Assembly: GCA_002099365.1 (NCBI GenBank)
Contig: MSED01000004.1
Coordinates: forward strand, 434,001 to 498,000
Direction: 5' to 3'
Source of the DNA: Phialophora verrucosa
Taxonomy: Eukaryota; Ascomycota; Eurotiomycetes; Chaetothyriales; Herpotrichiellaceae
Length of the DNA: 64,000 bases
In this document: positions 1 through 10,451 of the stretch, piece after piece
Layout of the letters: each line of letters begins with the position of its first letter
Position numbering within the stretch: position 1 is the stretch's first letter
Position numbers and translations under genes: made by a program
The notes under the pieces: model-generated
Told to the model about the DNA's origin: nothing
The model's database searches: none
The model's input: only the letters and a program-made list of their open reading frames with translations

Positions 1-1
1 G

Positions 2-475
2 ACCCCGTACTTCCCGCGGCCCCTTCTCACGGAATTTGACTTCCATGTTCCAGTCTGTCGACCGGTGGACAAGAAGAAAGGTGGCGAGGACGGTGAAGGA
101 GAAGACAATGCCGCGGTAGCAGCTAGGCTAGAAGAGTCCTACGTCCGCTCTTCGGTGCTGCTCCAGCAGGCGGATGACCTTGTCCGAGGGCTTAACGATC
201 GAGCAAGCTTTGCACAACAGGCCGCAGTCGACAGAATGGAGGTCGAGGCGGACAAGATTCTCCTGCAGCTCTTGGCTGTGGAGTGTCGCGAGGGCGAAGA
301 GAGGGGCATGAAAGCCCTTGAGATTGTCAAACTGTTGAAAGATCGGAGTGGCAAGATGTACGACGCTGCCGCCAAGGTCGCCGCGAGATGGGGAAGAACT
401 GTGCTGGAAGACAAGATTACTCTTTATGCGGACCAGCGCTTGATGGGTCTCGACGATGATCAGATGGTTGGTTAA
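2..475 (+). CDS. sepB: SepB/Ctf4/Mcl1 DNA polymerase alpha-binding protein, C-terminal end (5' truncated)
   Basis: The reading frame is open from base 2 to the stop at 475 and gives about 157 residues of the C-terminus of a Ctf4/Mcl1/SepB replisome adaptor. The family links the CMG helicase to DNA polymerase alpha-primase and supports sister-chromatid cohesion. What I see: a start of the piece with PYFPRPLL and FDFHVPVC, then a helix-rich stretch (LEESYVRSSVLL, VECREGEERGMKALEIV, GRTVLEDKI) that matches my recollection of the helical bundle after the SepB beta-propeller. The WD40 N-terminus lies outside the window. A GTG at 65 is not a real start, because the frame continues upstream. The stop follows the conserved region quickly, so a small 3' exon after 470 is possible but not demonstrated. 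Confidence 0.8.
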   Translation, partial: TPYFPRPLLTEFDFHVPVCRPVDKKKGGEDGEGEDNAAVAARLEESYVRSSVLLQQADDLVRGLNDRASFAQQAAVDRMEVEADKILLQLLAVECREGEERGMKALEIVKLLKDRSGKMYDAAAKVAARWGRTVLEDKITLYADQRLMGLDDDQMVG

Positions 476-1496
476 TACTACAAGTTCAGGTCGTATGGAC
501 AGACAAGGAAATCCACTATCCAGGCCCTCGGGACAACATGAAGCCATTTGTTTCAATATAATGGTAGTCGACGAGCTTGGTTCGACACAACCACAACCAA
601 CACCAAGATCCCGATCCATGTATATATATCGAGTACCTCGTAGTCAGCATGATACCCTCCCAGCCCTCGCAACGGGGCGGTTGGTGGATCTCCCGCTCTC
701 GCGCGAACCAGTCCAGGTCGAGGTCGCGTTCTGCGATTCAACTGCAGAAATGAGACTTTCTGTCAAGCTACAGTAGGCTCGCATCGACCTCTACACGCTT
801 CTGATACAGTCGGACACTGGGACACTGGGACACTGTGGAAGTCGAAGAGTAATCACTCCGAGCGTTGAGTTTAGAGCGATCACGTCCACGGTGCTCCGTT
901 GTAACCAAGCTCGGCATGGGACTCATCCAACTCCCCCGTCGAAGGAGGGATGAAGAGCTCAGGGACATTGTGCGGAGAGGGTAATGATTGATACATACCT
1001 ACCTACAATAAGAGGCTGGATTCACCGGGGTCGATACGGAGTAAATCGAGATGGGAAAGGATGAGCGAATAGACAGAACAACAAGCAGCCTACCTAGACT
1101 GAGGTCGGACAATAAGTAAAAGGTCGAAAGAGGACGAAACCCTTCAAACACAGGTTTGTCGTTTATATCATCGGTCTTTGTAGAGAATTAACTTGATCAT
1201 GGAATGATAATGTGAGGACAATGATTATCGTGTTGGGGCACAGGAGTGCTGCTGTGACACTCGCAGGAGACGGGAGTGAATGGTTGGCGTCGATCTAACA
1301 ACCCGACCAGTGTCCGTCGTCAAAGGACCGATCAGTTTCCATCATTTCCATGTACCATTTGTGTTGCTCGACCTTCGCCACGAGAACGAGTCGCATAACA
1401 TGTCATCAACTAATAACTAATGAGTGATTTCGTGCACGTCCAGAAGACGCCTTCCACACAGCGCGCCCCCCACGTCAAATAGACCAGCATGTCCAC
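476..1496. other. Intergenic region, no gene seen
   Basis: No reading frame with recognisable protein character lies here. The one clear feature is an 8-bp unit repeated three times at 812-835. The rest looks like 3' flanks of two converging genes. Confidence 0.6.
812..835. repeat. Short tandem repeat, 3 x 8 bp (GGACACTG)
   Basis: Three perfect head-to-tail copies of GGACACTG occupy 812-835. It is non-coding and small, and I infer no function. Confidence 0.9.
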
Positions 1497-2168
1497 CTAG
1501 GCTAGGAGGAAGACCTCGGCCCTGAGCTCCCCAGTAACATCCCTTCCACAGATCTCTTTGGTGAGCCTTGAGTCGATGTCCGAGTCTCCCATCCGGCCGC
1601 TGGCCCGCGCTCTAGCATACAGTCTGCGTTTGTAGAATCGGTTCTTCAACTTGATGAACGACTTTCCCACCTTGTCATGAGCCAGCTGGAAGCGAGCCCA
1701 TTCCACGTCAAGGGATCGACAAACCCGATAGATGTCGAGGTTGGACTTTGGCTCGAAGCAATACCAGATCGAAGCGGCGATGCCGGCCTTGTGTTCTTCC
1801 CTATAATAGTTCCACCCCATCGTGGGCGGAGTGAAGACTTCTTCAAAGACCATCTGCGCGAGTTCGATTTTGTGGGGCGCCATCCCCAGGTGTTTGCACT
1901 GCTGCCTCAAGCTGAGAGGATTTTCACCACCGGAATGGGAGATGCCTGGTCGCTCGGGAGAGCACTCCTGCTGGTGGTGTCTTTTACATGGGTTGTTTTC
2001 CGGCTGGGTCTCGGCAGGCGAAGGACGGCCGTCGTCTCCGTAGCATCCCAGCCGCTGCACGAGGTCAATGAAGGCGGGATCGTCATCCAGGAAAGTCCTG
2101 AGCAGCTCGTCGCGCATTTCTTCCGAGACCTGTCTGGTTGTCTTCGGTGCCTCGACAACGTCAGCCAT
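1497..2168 (-). CDS. Hypothetical protein, possibly with a divergent cyclin/TFIIB-like helical region
   Basis: A single-exon frame of 223 residues when started at the ATG at 2168 (MADVVEAP). The frame stays open upstream to 2360, but that part reads like untranslated leader. I do not recognise the family. The N-terminal third is acidic and helical (SEEMRDELLRTF), the middle is low complexity, and the C-terminal half is helical and basic (KAGIAASIWYCFEP, VCRSLDVEWARFQLAHDKVGKSFIKL). That C-terminal run resembles the helix spacing of a TFIIB/cyclin repeat, but the likeness is weak and by eye only. The convergent ORF on the plus strand (1677-2321) is treated as a shadow. Confidence 0.5.
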   Translation of the reverse strand: MADVVEAPKTTRQVSEEMRDELLRTFLDDDPAFIDLVQRLGCYGDDGRPSPAETQPENNPCKRHHQQECSPERPGISHSGGENPLSLRQQCKHLGMAPHKIELAQMVFEEVFTPPTMGWNYYREEHKAGIAASIWYCFEPKSNLDIYRVCRSLDVEWARFQLAHDKVGKSFIKLKNRFYKRRLYARARASGRMGDSDIDSRLTKEICGRDVTGELRAEVFLLA

Positions 2169-2599
2169 ACTGTCGTACTCTCTCTTACCCGCCAGGCAGA
2201 ACACTATACTCACTGTTCGAAATTGCCTGGAGCCAGATTGCTCGGCGAGCAAACGCAAAGGCGCCATGGTGGCGAGGAAAGACGACCGGACAAGACGTTG
2301 CCGGTTCTGAGACTGATGTGAGGAGTGGAGACGAAGACTGTTGAAGGATTGCCAGAGCACAAGAAGAGTGAGTTAGATTTGTGCACGCGATCATTTTGGC
2401 TTTAAACGAGACAGACTGGCAGTTGACACGCCGAGGTGAAGCTGATGAGTGAAGATTCGGCGAGACCAGTGAATAGAGCCATAGTCTGAGAAGTCCGAGT
2501 ATATATCGCCATGATGACTTCTCTCACGCCTCGTCTTATCATTCATGTTTGAACTTCTCTCGCAACAAACTCATCTTATCATTCATATCCAATGGGAAG
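2169..2599. other. Intergenic region, leader of the 1497 gene and 3' flank of the MFS gene
   Basis: Bases 2169-2360 are open in the frame of the upstream hypothetical gene but are more likely 5' leader. From 2361 to 2599 I see no gene, only AT-richer sequence with a repeated TCTTATCATTCAT motif near 2536 and 2575. Confidence 0.5.
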
Positions 2600-3963
2600 T
2601 CATGACGCTTCCTCTCCAACTTTTGGCGCCTTCAATGCTGTAAATACCACGACCGTGACGGCTAGCATGGCGCTGCCGCCTACCAGATAAGCTGTCTCAC
2701 GGCCAGCCCACCAGAATAGGCTGCAGAATACAATGGGGCCCAACGCTCTCCCGAGCTGTCCCCAGCTCCTCAAAGCTCCCAGCACTTCTCCTCTGTTGCT
2801 TTCCTTCGCCTCGAAACTTCCGAGACTGTTCAACCCGGTCACAACTGTAGCCGAGGTAACCGCAAGTAGTGCGCCAGCGCAGTACAGACCAGTCGTATCC
2901 TGTATCCGAGAAAGGAGGAAAAACGCTATTGTGCTCGACACAACTCCAATCCTGACCACAGTAAGCGGCGGCAAGCGTCGGACAACTGATCCTTGGAGGA
3001 TGGAGGCGACCAAGCCGACGAAACCCAGTAATCGTCCGTTCAATTTTGACGGTGACAGATGGGTCGGGTATAACACAGAGGTGATCAAAAATGGTAGCGA
3101 GAACTCCATTCCAGAGAACGGCAAGAGGAAAAGAAAATGGACAGCATTCAGAATCACGGGGTTGTTGGTGTGCCGCAATGATTTTCGACCACTCGCAGTC
3201 GTTTTGGAGGCAGTTGCCTCACGCTTCGCCGGTCTCGTCTCTGGAAGCTGGAAGTATAAGTAAAGAGTCTCGATCACGATCAGGAGCAGTGAGAACCCGG
3301 CAGCGGTGGCGAAAGGGTTGGCGATCACCGTCGTGATACTCGCTAAGGCGGCTCCCAACGCCGGTCCGAACGTGAAGGCAACGCTGAAGCAGGCTCCCAC
3401 GAGCGCCATGGTCGATCCTCTCTGCTCATCCGTACTGATGTCGGTGGCAATGGCAGTCGCCAGCTGAACGTTCCCCTCACTTAGTCCGCCCACGATCCGG
3501 CTCAGCAGAAACGTGCGAAAGTCCACGGCGAAGCACCACAATGCCACACTGGCGATGTTGCCGCACATGCTCCATAACAGCGCTGTTCGCCTGCCGTATT
3601 TGTCCGACGCTCTTCCGATCACCGGGCTTGCAATGGCCTGCAACAACGAGAAGAGGGAACCCAGTGCACCTCCAAGCAAGACGATGTCGTATTTCTCGTT
3701 GATGGGCACGGCGAAAGAGGACTTGTATGCATTCAGGTAGTGGAGGATGCGGTTCAACGCCGAGGAGGGATGCTTCTCGAGGCTGCGGTAGAACGTGAGG
3801 AGCGAGGGGAACAGCGGAAGAATGAAGGTAAAGGATATCTTCGATCCTGTTAGCGTGAATGCGCCCATGCCAGCGAGGGTCTCTTGCTCACCAGGTCGAG
3901 AAGGAGCGAGACGAATAGCACCCGCAGGATCTTCTTTCTCCTTTCCGGCGTTATGCTCTCCAT
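2600..3963 (-). CDS. Major facilitator superfamily transporter (MFSD10/TETRAN-like)
   Basis: A 436-residue, multi-membrane-segment protein. Two exons: 3963-3892 and 3838-2600, with a 53-nt intron (3891-3839) having donor GTGAGC, branch GCTAAC and acceptor GAAG. The join restores the first membrane segment, LLLDL|ISFTFILPLFP, typical of drug/H+ antiporter MFS proteins that start with D-L-x-x-F-T. The loop 2-3 signature DKYGRR is present and is followed by RIVGGLSEGN, as in MFS proteins. Without the first exon the protein would start inside the first membrane segment. The substrate cannot be read from sequence; related proteins export organic anions or drugs. It lies on the same strand as, and 374 bp from, a membrane dipeptidase gene. 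Confidence 0.85.
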
Positions 3964-4337
3964 TTCGACTCGCTCAAAATGCACTTTCTATGCTTGGGGA
4001 ACAGTAGATGAGGTTGAGCAGCCAAAGACTGCCGTCGACGAGGACAACGGTGATATAAAGACGAGGCTCACGATGCGACCAGCGCCCAAAATTAAAATTA
4101 GAAATGCCGTATGCAGGAACAATGCACGAAAGCACGCCAGAAAGGTGATCAGCTCATGTCATCGACGTTCGGCGCCTCGAAAAATGCTTCTGCTTTGGGC
4201 ATCGGCGGGGCGCAGTTGATCCGGGATGCTCGGCATTTCGCCCCCTTTCCCTGGTTCCTGTCGCCGTCAACGTCGAACTGATGCTCTGGTAGCAGTGGTT
4301 CGGGAGACGCTGATATTGAAAGACTCGGTTCATGTGA
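3964..4337. other. Intergenic region between MFS and dipeptidase genes
   Basis: Holds the 5' flank of the MFS gene and the 3' flank of the dipeptidase gene. No coding frame is supported. Confidence 0.6.
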
Positions 4338-5927
4338 TTATACATCATCCTCCATTGGCCGCACTCCTTCCCGCAGCATCTCCTTACTGACCTCTTCTAC
4401 TTTCTTCCACAACCTAAGTAGATTACCCCCAATGATGCCCGCTACTTGCTGGTCACTTAGCCCTCGCCGCAGCAGCTCCTTGACCAGTGCTGGAAACTTG
4501 CTCACATCTTCCAAGCCACGCGGGGTGCTCTTGGTCCCATCAAAATCACTTCCAATGCCCACATGCTCGAAGCCGATCTTGTTGCCAATGTACATTATGT
4601 GCTCCGCTACCCATTCAAGGGTAGAATTGGCCGGATAGAATGTCGGCAATCTATCAGGGACGGTTGCGTTGACGCACGAAACGAATCGTGGGACGAAGGT
4701 CACCATCACGACGGAATTGCTTTGCTTAACCAGTGGCAGGATATGGTCAGGGACGTTGCGCGGATGAGGACAAAGTGCATGGGCTGAGGAATGTGAGAAG
4801 ATGACCGGCGCTCGGCTACCAGAAAACGACTTGGTGGCGTTGCCCGCAAGGACATCATGCATCGTCGCTGGATGCGTGTGCGAGAGGTCGATCTGATTAG
4901 TGGTAAGCTTCGCAACTTTTACGACCGAGGGAGAAATGCTCCCTTACAATCATACCCAGCCGGTTCATCTCACGAATCAGCTGTGTGCCCAAAAGGCTCA
5001 GTCCGCCCCAATGGGCCTTCGCTGGTCGAGAAGTCTCTGGATCGAGAGAGTCATCCAGAATCGTCACTTGCGCTGCGTCGGCAAAGGGGTTATGACAGTT
5101 CCACGTCAACGTGGCATACTTGACTCCTAGCCTGTGAAACAGTCGTAGGGTGGACGCATTTCGGCCTACCATATGAAGTCCCTCCAGTCCGATGGGGGAC
5201 AGCAATTTTCCACGGCGTCGGAAGGCAGACAACGCCGAAGTACTGTCGAGATCTGCTGCAGAAAACAGATCTGTATGGGCGGCCTGCAAACGATGAATAA
5301 CATCCATTTGAGCCAGTGCCTCGATAATAACTGTACCTTGGTAAGGGACTTCGGGTACGGCTTCACCAGCATCGACAGCAACTTACCTGGAGCGTAATTC
5401 TGATTCGAGAAATCGAAACCATCCTTCGGGCAATCGACCCAGCAACTCCAGAAGAATCCACCCTGCCTGCCTGATATCATTCGTGGCAAGTCGAAATGCT
5501 CTGGCATCCCGCCATTTTCGAATCTAGACCTGAAGTCGCTGCTGTAAATGTGGTTGTTGAAGTGGAATCGGACTATTTCTGCCAGGTCGTTATGTCCGTC
5601 TGCATAGAGGCATGTTCGTTAGTTCAAGCGTATCCCTTCGGCTGAGGAAGCCAAGGGCGGTCATGGTCCAAGCATTGTCATACCCATCAAAGGCGTAAGA
5701 GACATGATTTTGCCAACTCTCTGATCTAGCGAGAGTATCGACGACGGAATCATCGACAGTAAAAGTAAATGTGGTCGATAGATGTCGAGCCTGAAAGCCA
5801 GGACCAAGATCAGTCCGGCAGCGAGCAACATAATAGGTCGCCATCTTGGTCTCTTGTAACGATCGTAGCTCTCATCTGTGTTCCAGCGGGATTCGGACCT
5901 CTTCTTCGCATTTGGCTTGGACATCAT
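4338..5927 (-). CDS. Membrane dipeptidase (peptidase family M19), N-terminally anchored
   Basis: A zinc dipeptidase of the renal dipeptidase family, which hydrolyses dipeptides. Four exons join cleanly: 5927-5684, 5599-5387, 5330-4948 and 4892-4338. The introns are 84, 56 and 55 nt, giving 464 residues. Residues 1-30 are polar and basic, followed by a hydrophobic anchor (WRPIMLLAAGLILVLAF), so the catalytic part should face a lumen or the outside. Exon 1-2 junction creates the metal-binding DGHND motif. Further family motifs are GRQGGFFWSCWVDC, YATLTWNCHNPFAD, IDLSHTHPATM, PVIFSHSSAHAL and HVGIGSDFDG. All expected metal ligands (H, D, two later H) appear present. The second intron starts GTAAGT. 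It could supply amino acids together with the neighbouring transporter, but that link is inference. Confidence 0.9.
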
Positions 5928-7252
5928 AACTAAGAGTCGTGGGACTTTGGCGAGGCAAGTCGGTGGACTGCTAGTCAGATGAGCAGAGACACGATCATCC
6001 TCTCATCATTAAAGGGTTTCGGGTATCATATTGATTCAAGGGACATGAACATGGCGAAGGTCTTGTTGCTGCCACGATCGCGATGCGGGGCTAATATGCA
6101 CTGTCAACGGACTGCGGTGTACTCCGGTGTACTCCGAGTCCCTCGCTCAGCCATTACAGCGTTGCAGAATTGCGTCCTCTATGCTCTGTAAAGTGGCAGA
6201 TGTGCAAGGCGAGCCATCATAAATATACATGTAACGCCTTTCCGGTTATTTGAGTCGGTGCTCGCGGGACAGCTTCCTCGAAGCCAAGGAGGATTAAGGA
6301 GAAACTAGAATAGTCTGCTTTCTGTAAGGTCCCACTGGAAGGGCATCTCGAGACCAGTATCTCGAGTCCGCGCACTCACCTGCTGATTCTGGATAAGGCC
6401 TTCGGCAGGCTGCTTCCTGCGAGATCCCCTAGAGCTGCTCGACCCGCTCGCCCCTGAACTGGTGGGGTTGACAGCGTGCGTGATGGAAAATTCTCCTGTC
6501 CCAATGGATTTCGTCTTACAGGCCCGGACATATCGAACAGACCAACAAGGTGCTCGTACTCGGGACGCGGAGGCTGATCGAGCTTCGATCGAGTTGGGGC
6601 CAGACAGCTCTACGCCCTCGTGAAGTTATCTTCGTGCGCGCGCGTCAAGACGATCAAAGTCAACCGAAGGAAGTTCCAGAACCTGCAGTATCGCTTTCCG
6701 CTCTTTCGCCGTGCCGTGTTTCATCTCATCGTCAACTCTCTGCGAAGGTAAGCAGACCGCGAAATTCTCCTGCATGCAAGATCCTGCGTGACGCAGAACC
6801 CCTGGTCGAGGAGCCCCATCGTCCGTAAAAAGTCAGTAAGGCAACCAGCATCTTTGTGGCTTTCCCCCCATTCGACAACCGATCGCGTGTCATGATCCAG
6901 AGACATTTTCCGGGACTCAATGGCGCTGCTCCCACGGGGATGTCTTCGGATCCCGCTCAAACTCTGGAAAGATATTGTCAACATCAGCATGACCGAATTG
7001 TGGCGAGCATGTCAGCCTGCATTTGCCCTGAGCAAGGGCATACTGGACCACTGTAGGATGTCCCCAGAAAGGTGCAGGTGAACCCAGATGGACAACGTGC
7101 ATAGACTCTTCTTCCCGCTCGCCCACTACCGTTGTGTATGCTAATACAGCCCACACATACCTTTCGCTACGTGTATCCTACTCTTTGTCTCGAAGAGCTA
7201 TTCTTTTTGCCATCTTCGACTTCAATGCCGGTCGTGGCGGAGCCGGGCGACC
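5928..7252. other. Intergenic region, no gene seen
   Basis: About 1.3 kb between divergently transcribed dipeptidase and CFEM receptor genes. Scattered frames of up to 92 codons have no family character. A direct repeat of about 10 bp (GGTGTACTCC) sits near 6117-6137. Presumably two promoters. Confidence 0.55.
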
Positions 7253-8920
7253 ATGAAGTACTTCAGGTTGCTACTTACGCAAATCCTGCTATCGTCTTGG
7301 GCATTCTCCATCAATGCACAGGTTGACTTCAGTGATTTGCCCCAATGCACAGTCGGTAACCCTGTTGTTCGGGATTCCGCGGCTGGAATAACCAAGAGAA
7401 TAGTTATCATGCCTTGTCGACACGTTTTCAGCGGCCAACTGCTCGCTCACCAACACTACATGTCAGTGTCAAAACCAAGGACTGAAGCAATCGACTTCGG
7501 ATTGCATGTTGAAGAACTGCACATTGATAGACACGATCGGTACGTGCTATCCTTGTGAACTACAGGCTACTGCTTTGCGGCTGACCTCTAGTACAGCATT
7601 GGGCAAGTTACAAGAACAAGTCTGCGGCATCAAACCACAGTCTAGGCAACACACATTACTGGTGGTCAATCTTGTGACATGCTCGTTGGCTATATTCGGC
7701 GTCTTCCTCCGCCTCGCGTCCCGGTTCCTCGTATCGAAGCGGATTTGGCCCGACGACATTGTCATCAGCGTTGTCGCAATCCTCCTCATCCCCTTCTGCG
7801 GCCTGGGTAGCTGGAGTGAGTTAATCCCATGCAGACTTGAAAGTAGTGTCGGCTGACAGCTGCCCAGTGGTAGTCCACGGCCTGGGGACGCACACGTGGG
7901 ACAACTCGGCGTCGACGGCGACGAAGATTTTCCAAATATGTATGTCAAGCGCCCCCCTTGATGCTACACACGATCCGATCCCTCTCGCTGACAGACCTCA
8001 AACAAGTCTGGGTCGACGAGATCATCTACATCGTCGCCCTGATGCTCACAAAGGTGTCGATCCTCCTCTTCTACATGCGCGTCTTCCCATCGCGAGGCTT
8101 TCAAATCCTGTGCAACACTTTGTTGGGCTTCGTGGTCCTCTCGGGAACCGTCATCCTACTATGCCAGCTTCTTCAGTGCCTCCCCGTGCGATTCAACTGG
8201 GACAAATCGATCCACGACGCCAAATGCATCAACGTCAACGCCCTGACGTACGCGCACGCAGGCATCAACATCTTCCAAGACGTCCTCATCCTCGCGCTGC
8301 CCATCCCCTGGATCATGCGCCTCAAGCTCCAACCGAACCAGAAGATCGGCCTGGTCGTCATGTTCCAAGTCGGTGCGTTCGCCTGCGTCACCGCCGCCGT
8401 GCGCCTGCGCTTCCTCGCCGAGTTCGGGGGGACAAACTCGACGGACCCGCTGTGGGAGAACGCCGACACCACGATCTGGACGGCCGCCGAGACCACGTCC
8501 GCCATCATCTGCAGCTGCCTCCCCGCCATCCGCGCGCTGTACAAGACAAGCCGGAAGGTGGCGACGACGACCGAATCCTCGTCCAAGAGGAGGTCTCTCA
8601 CCACCTTGTCGGCTCGGGGCGCCGGAGGTGGCGGCGGCGGCGTCTTCTCGAGCAGGTCGAAGTCCTCCGCCCGGGATCCCGACACCGTCGAGGAACATCA
8701 TCTCGATCTGGCCGAGGAGTGGGACCAGAAGCACGCCGAAGCCGATCGTCGACACGGTCCGATCACAATCACTCACACCGACCTTGGCTCCTCGCGCCGC
8801 GGCACGAGAGCATACCTGCCGGACTTGAAGGAAGAGCCTGATCTCGAAATACGCCATTCAACCGAAAGCTCAGATCATGTTGCGGCGCAGGTACGGCCCA
8901 CCAGCCCACATGCTTATTGA
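7253..8920 (+). CDS. CFEM-domain rhodopsin-like seven-helix membrane protein (Pth11-type receptor candidate)
   Basis: Secreted-side CFEM domain followed by seven membrane helices, an architecture of fungal Pth11-like receptors. Five exons: 7253-7351, 7404-7539, 7597-7815, 7868-7939 and 8007-8920, giving 479 residues. Residues 1-22 are a signal peptide (LLLTQILLSSWAFSINA). The spliced CFEM has the expected cysteine rhythm: QCTLSC, NCSLTNTTCQC, DCMLKNC and later QVCG. The membrane part contains FWVDEIIYIVALMLTKVSILLFY and CQLLQCLPVRFNWD. The tail after about residue 370 is cytoplasmic, Ser/Gly rich and charged. The first donor is GTCGGT, unusual; the nearby GTAACC gives the wrong frame, so intron 1 is the least certain. 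The other donors are GTACGT, GTGAGT and GTATGT. Ligand unknown. Confidence 0.85.
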
Positions 8921-9902
8921 GGGCTTCTTTTCTGTGACGGCAGCCATCCATGCATACGTACCCTGTCATGATCTGATGCGTTGAACGTGGATTTAGATGT
9001 ACTCGTACGATGATTGTGCGCTTGTGTACAAAATTAGAATGGAGCCACAGTAGATGCTGCTGTACGGAGTTCTGTAATTAGTTATTGTGCTATTGCTGGC
9101 ACCACCTCCCCGGGGCATGAATGTTCAAGTCGCCTGGCCACTTCCTACAGAGTCGTCGTCTTCGGCGAGAATCTCGGCGCATTTTGTCTTGTCTCCCCCG
9201 AGACTAACGTCTCACCCAATGTGTCGATCCTGAAGTCGTCAATCACGCGCTTCAGGGACCGCTTTGTGATCTAGCCACGTTAACTGAGCGAATCAGGAAG
9301 ACTCATCTACCACAGCTTGGAGCATCTGGAGCATCCATCTGAGCGGAGCTGCACTCGGCACCACGGTCTCATTCATTGGACTTGATTCTGTAGCGGATGA
9401 CCTGCTACGAGACTGCTAGGAGTGGGTCGATACAGGTGTCCCAGGTTCCCTCCCAATATCGCATTCATTTTGACCTGTGCACGGATTGCTCCTTCGCCGA
9501 TGTTGTACGCCTGCTCGGAGCATGAGAATGATACTGACATCATGACCTCTCTAGCAACTGTCAGCAAGCCAAACGCTGCGCATCAGCTGCGAGACACTCT
9601 CCGAGGAATCGGCTTCCGCGCGACCCCTGAAACCATAACCATCGTGTACATTTATGAAACCCTGTTCCATCACGATTCTATGAAGCTGTTTGCAGACTGA
9701 TATCGGGTCTATGTATTTAGGCGTTTCAGCAACGTTAGAGCCTGCGAACAAGACTCGACTCGCACTTAAAAGGCAAAATGGTTGAGGGAGGCGATGATCG
9801 TGACATGCATTTCATTCGGGTCTGTCGATGAGTGTATCTGCGAGAGCCGTCAGTATCATTTGCGCTCCCTGCGAAACTACTGGTAGGCCATACCTGTTTT
9901 GT
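8921..9902. other. Intergenic region, no gene seen
   Basis: Frames of up to 92 codons only, without recognisable character. Contains 3' flanks of the converging receptor and RGG protein genes. Confidence 0.55.
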
Positions 9903-10451
9903 TCAGTCGCGCTCGATCTTGGGAACAACGCTCGTCGAGTCCACATCACCCAGGGCAAGCTTCATCGCCATGGCAGCAAGAGCCTTCTCCTGCTGTGAGA
10001 TCAGTTTTGCCTGCTGGTCGATGGTTCTGTTCCTCTTGACAAGTTTCTTTTCCAGTTCGGCTATAGCGGCCTGCTGAACCGTGTTCTGCTCTTGAAGTCG
10101 GTACTTGTCGTTTTCCAGGGTGCCGATAGTCTCTCTCTGATCCTTGATGAGGGCGTCGGAGCGGCGTTTCTCCTCGTCGGATTCAGCTACCAGACTCGCG
10201 TACTTCGCTTCCATGGTGGGCTCCATCGCACGCTGCTTCTCGATTCCACCACTCCTGCCACGACGGCTGCCACGGCCCCCGCCACGATAGCCACCACGAT
10301 AGCCGCGCGGTTCCGAACTGCGAAGGTCTGGGCAGCGTGGCCCGCTAGGTAAAGCCTGGGGCCCAGACATGGTTTGAGGGGGGTGGATGGTTTCCCCGAC
10401 TCGATCATTTACGTCGAATTTGATGTGGCGGCTGCCTTCTCTGGAGCCCAT
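9903..10451 (-). CDS. Hypothetical RGG-box and coiled-coil protein
   Basis: An intronless frame of 182 residues starting in a good context (AAAATGG). I do not recognise it. Residues about 48-72 form a Gly/Arg tract (RGYRGGYRGGGRGSRRGRSGG), the composition of RGG boxes that bind RNA and are arginine-methylated. Residues about 80-160 are a strongly charged, Glu/Lys/Gln-rich helix with heptad-like leucines (IGTLENDKYRLQEQN, AAIAELEKKLVKRN), which should form a coiled coil. A role in ribonucleoprotein assembly would be inference. The plus-strand frame at 9832-10077 is treated as a shadow. Confidence 0.6.
   Translation of the reverse strand: MGSREGSRHIKFDVNDRVGETIHPPQTMSGPQALPSGPRCPDLRSSEPRGYRGGYRGGGRGSRRGRSGGIEKQRAMEPTMEAKYASLVAESDEEKRRSDALIKDQRETIGTLENDKYRLQEQNTVQQAAIAELEKKLVKRNRTIDQQAKLISQQEKALAAMAMKLALGDVDSTSVVPKIERD

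Noticed and set aside
8159..8857. Long minus-strand (232 codons) and plus-strand (334 codons) frames overlapping the receptor gene
   Set aside because: Gly/Arg/Pro-rich shadows caused by high GC third positions of the CFEM receptor exon 5.
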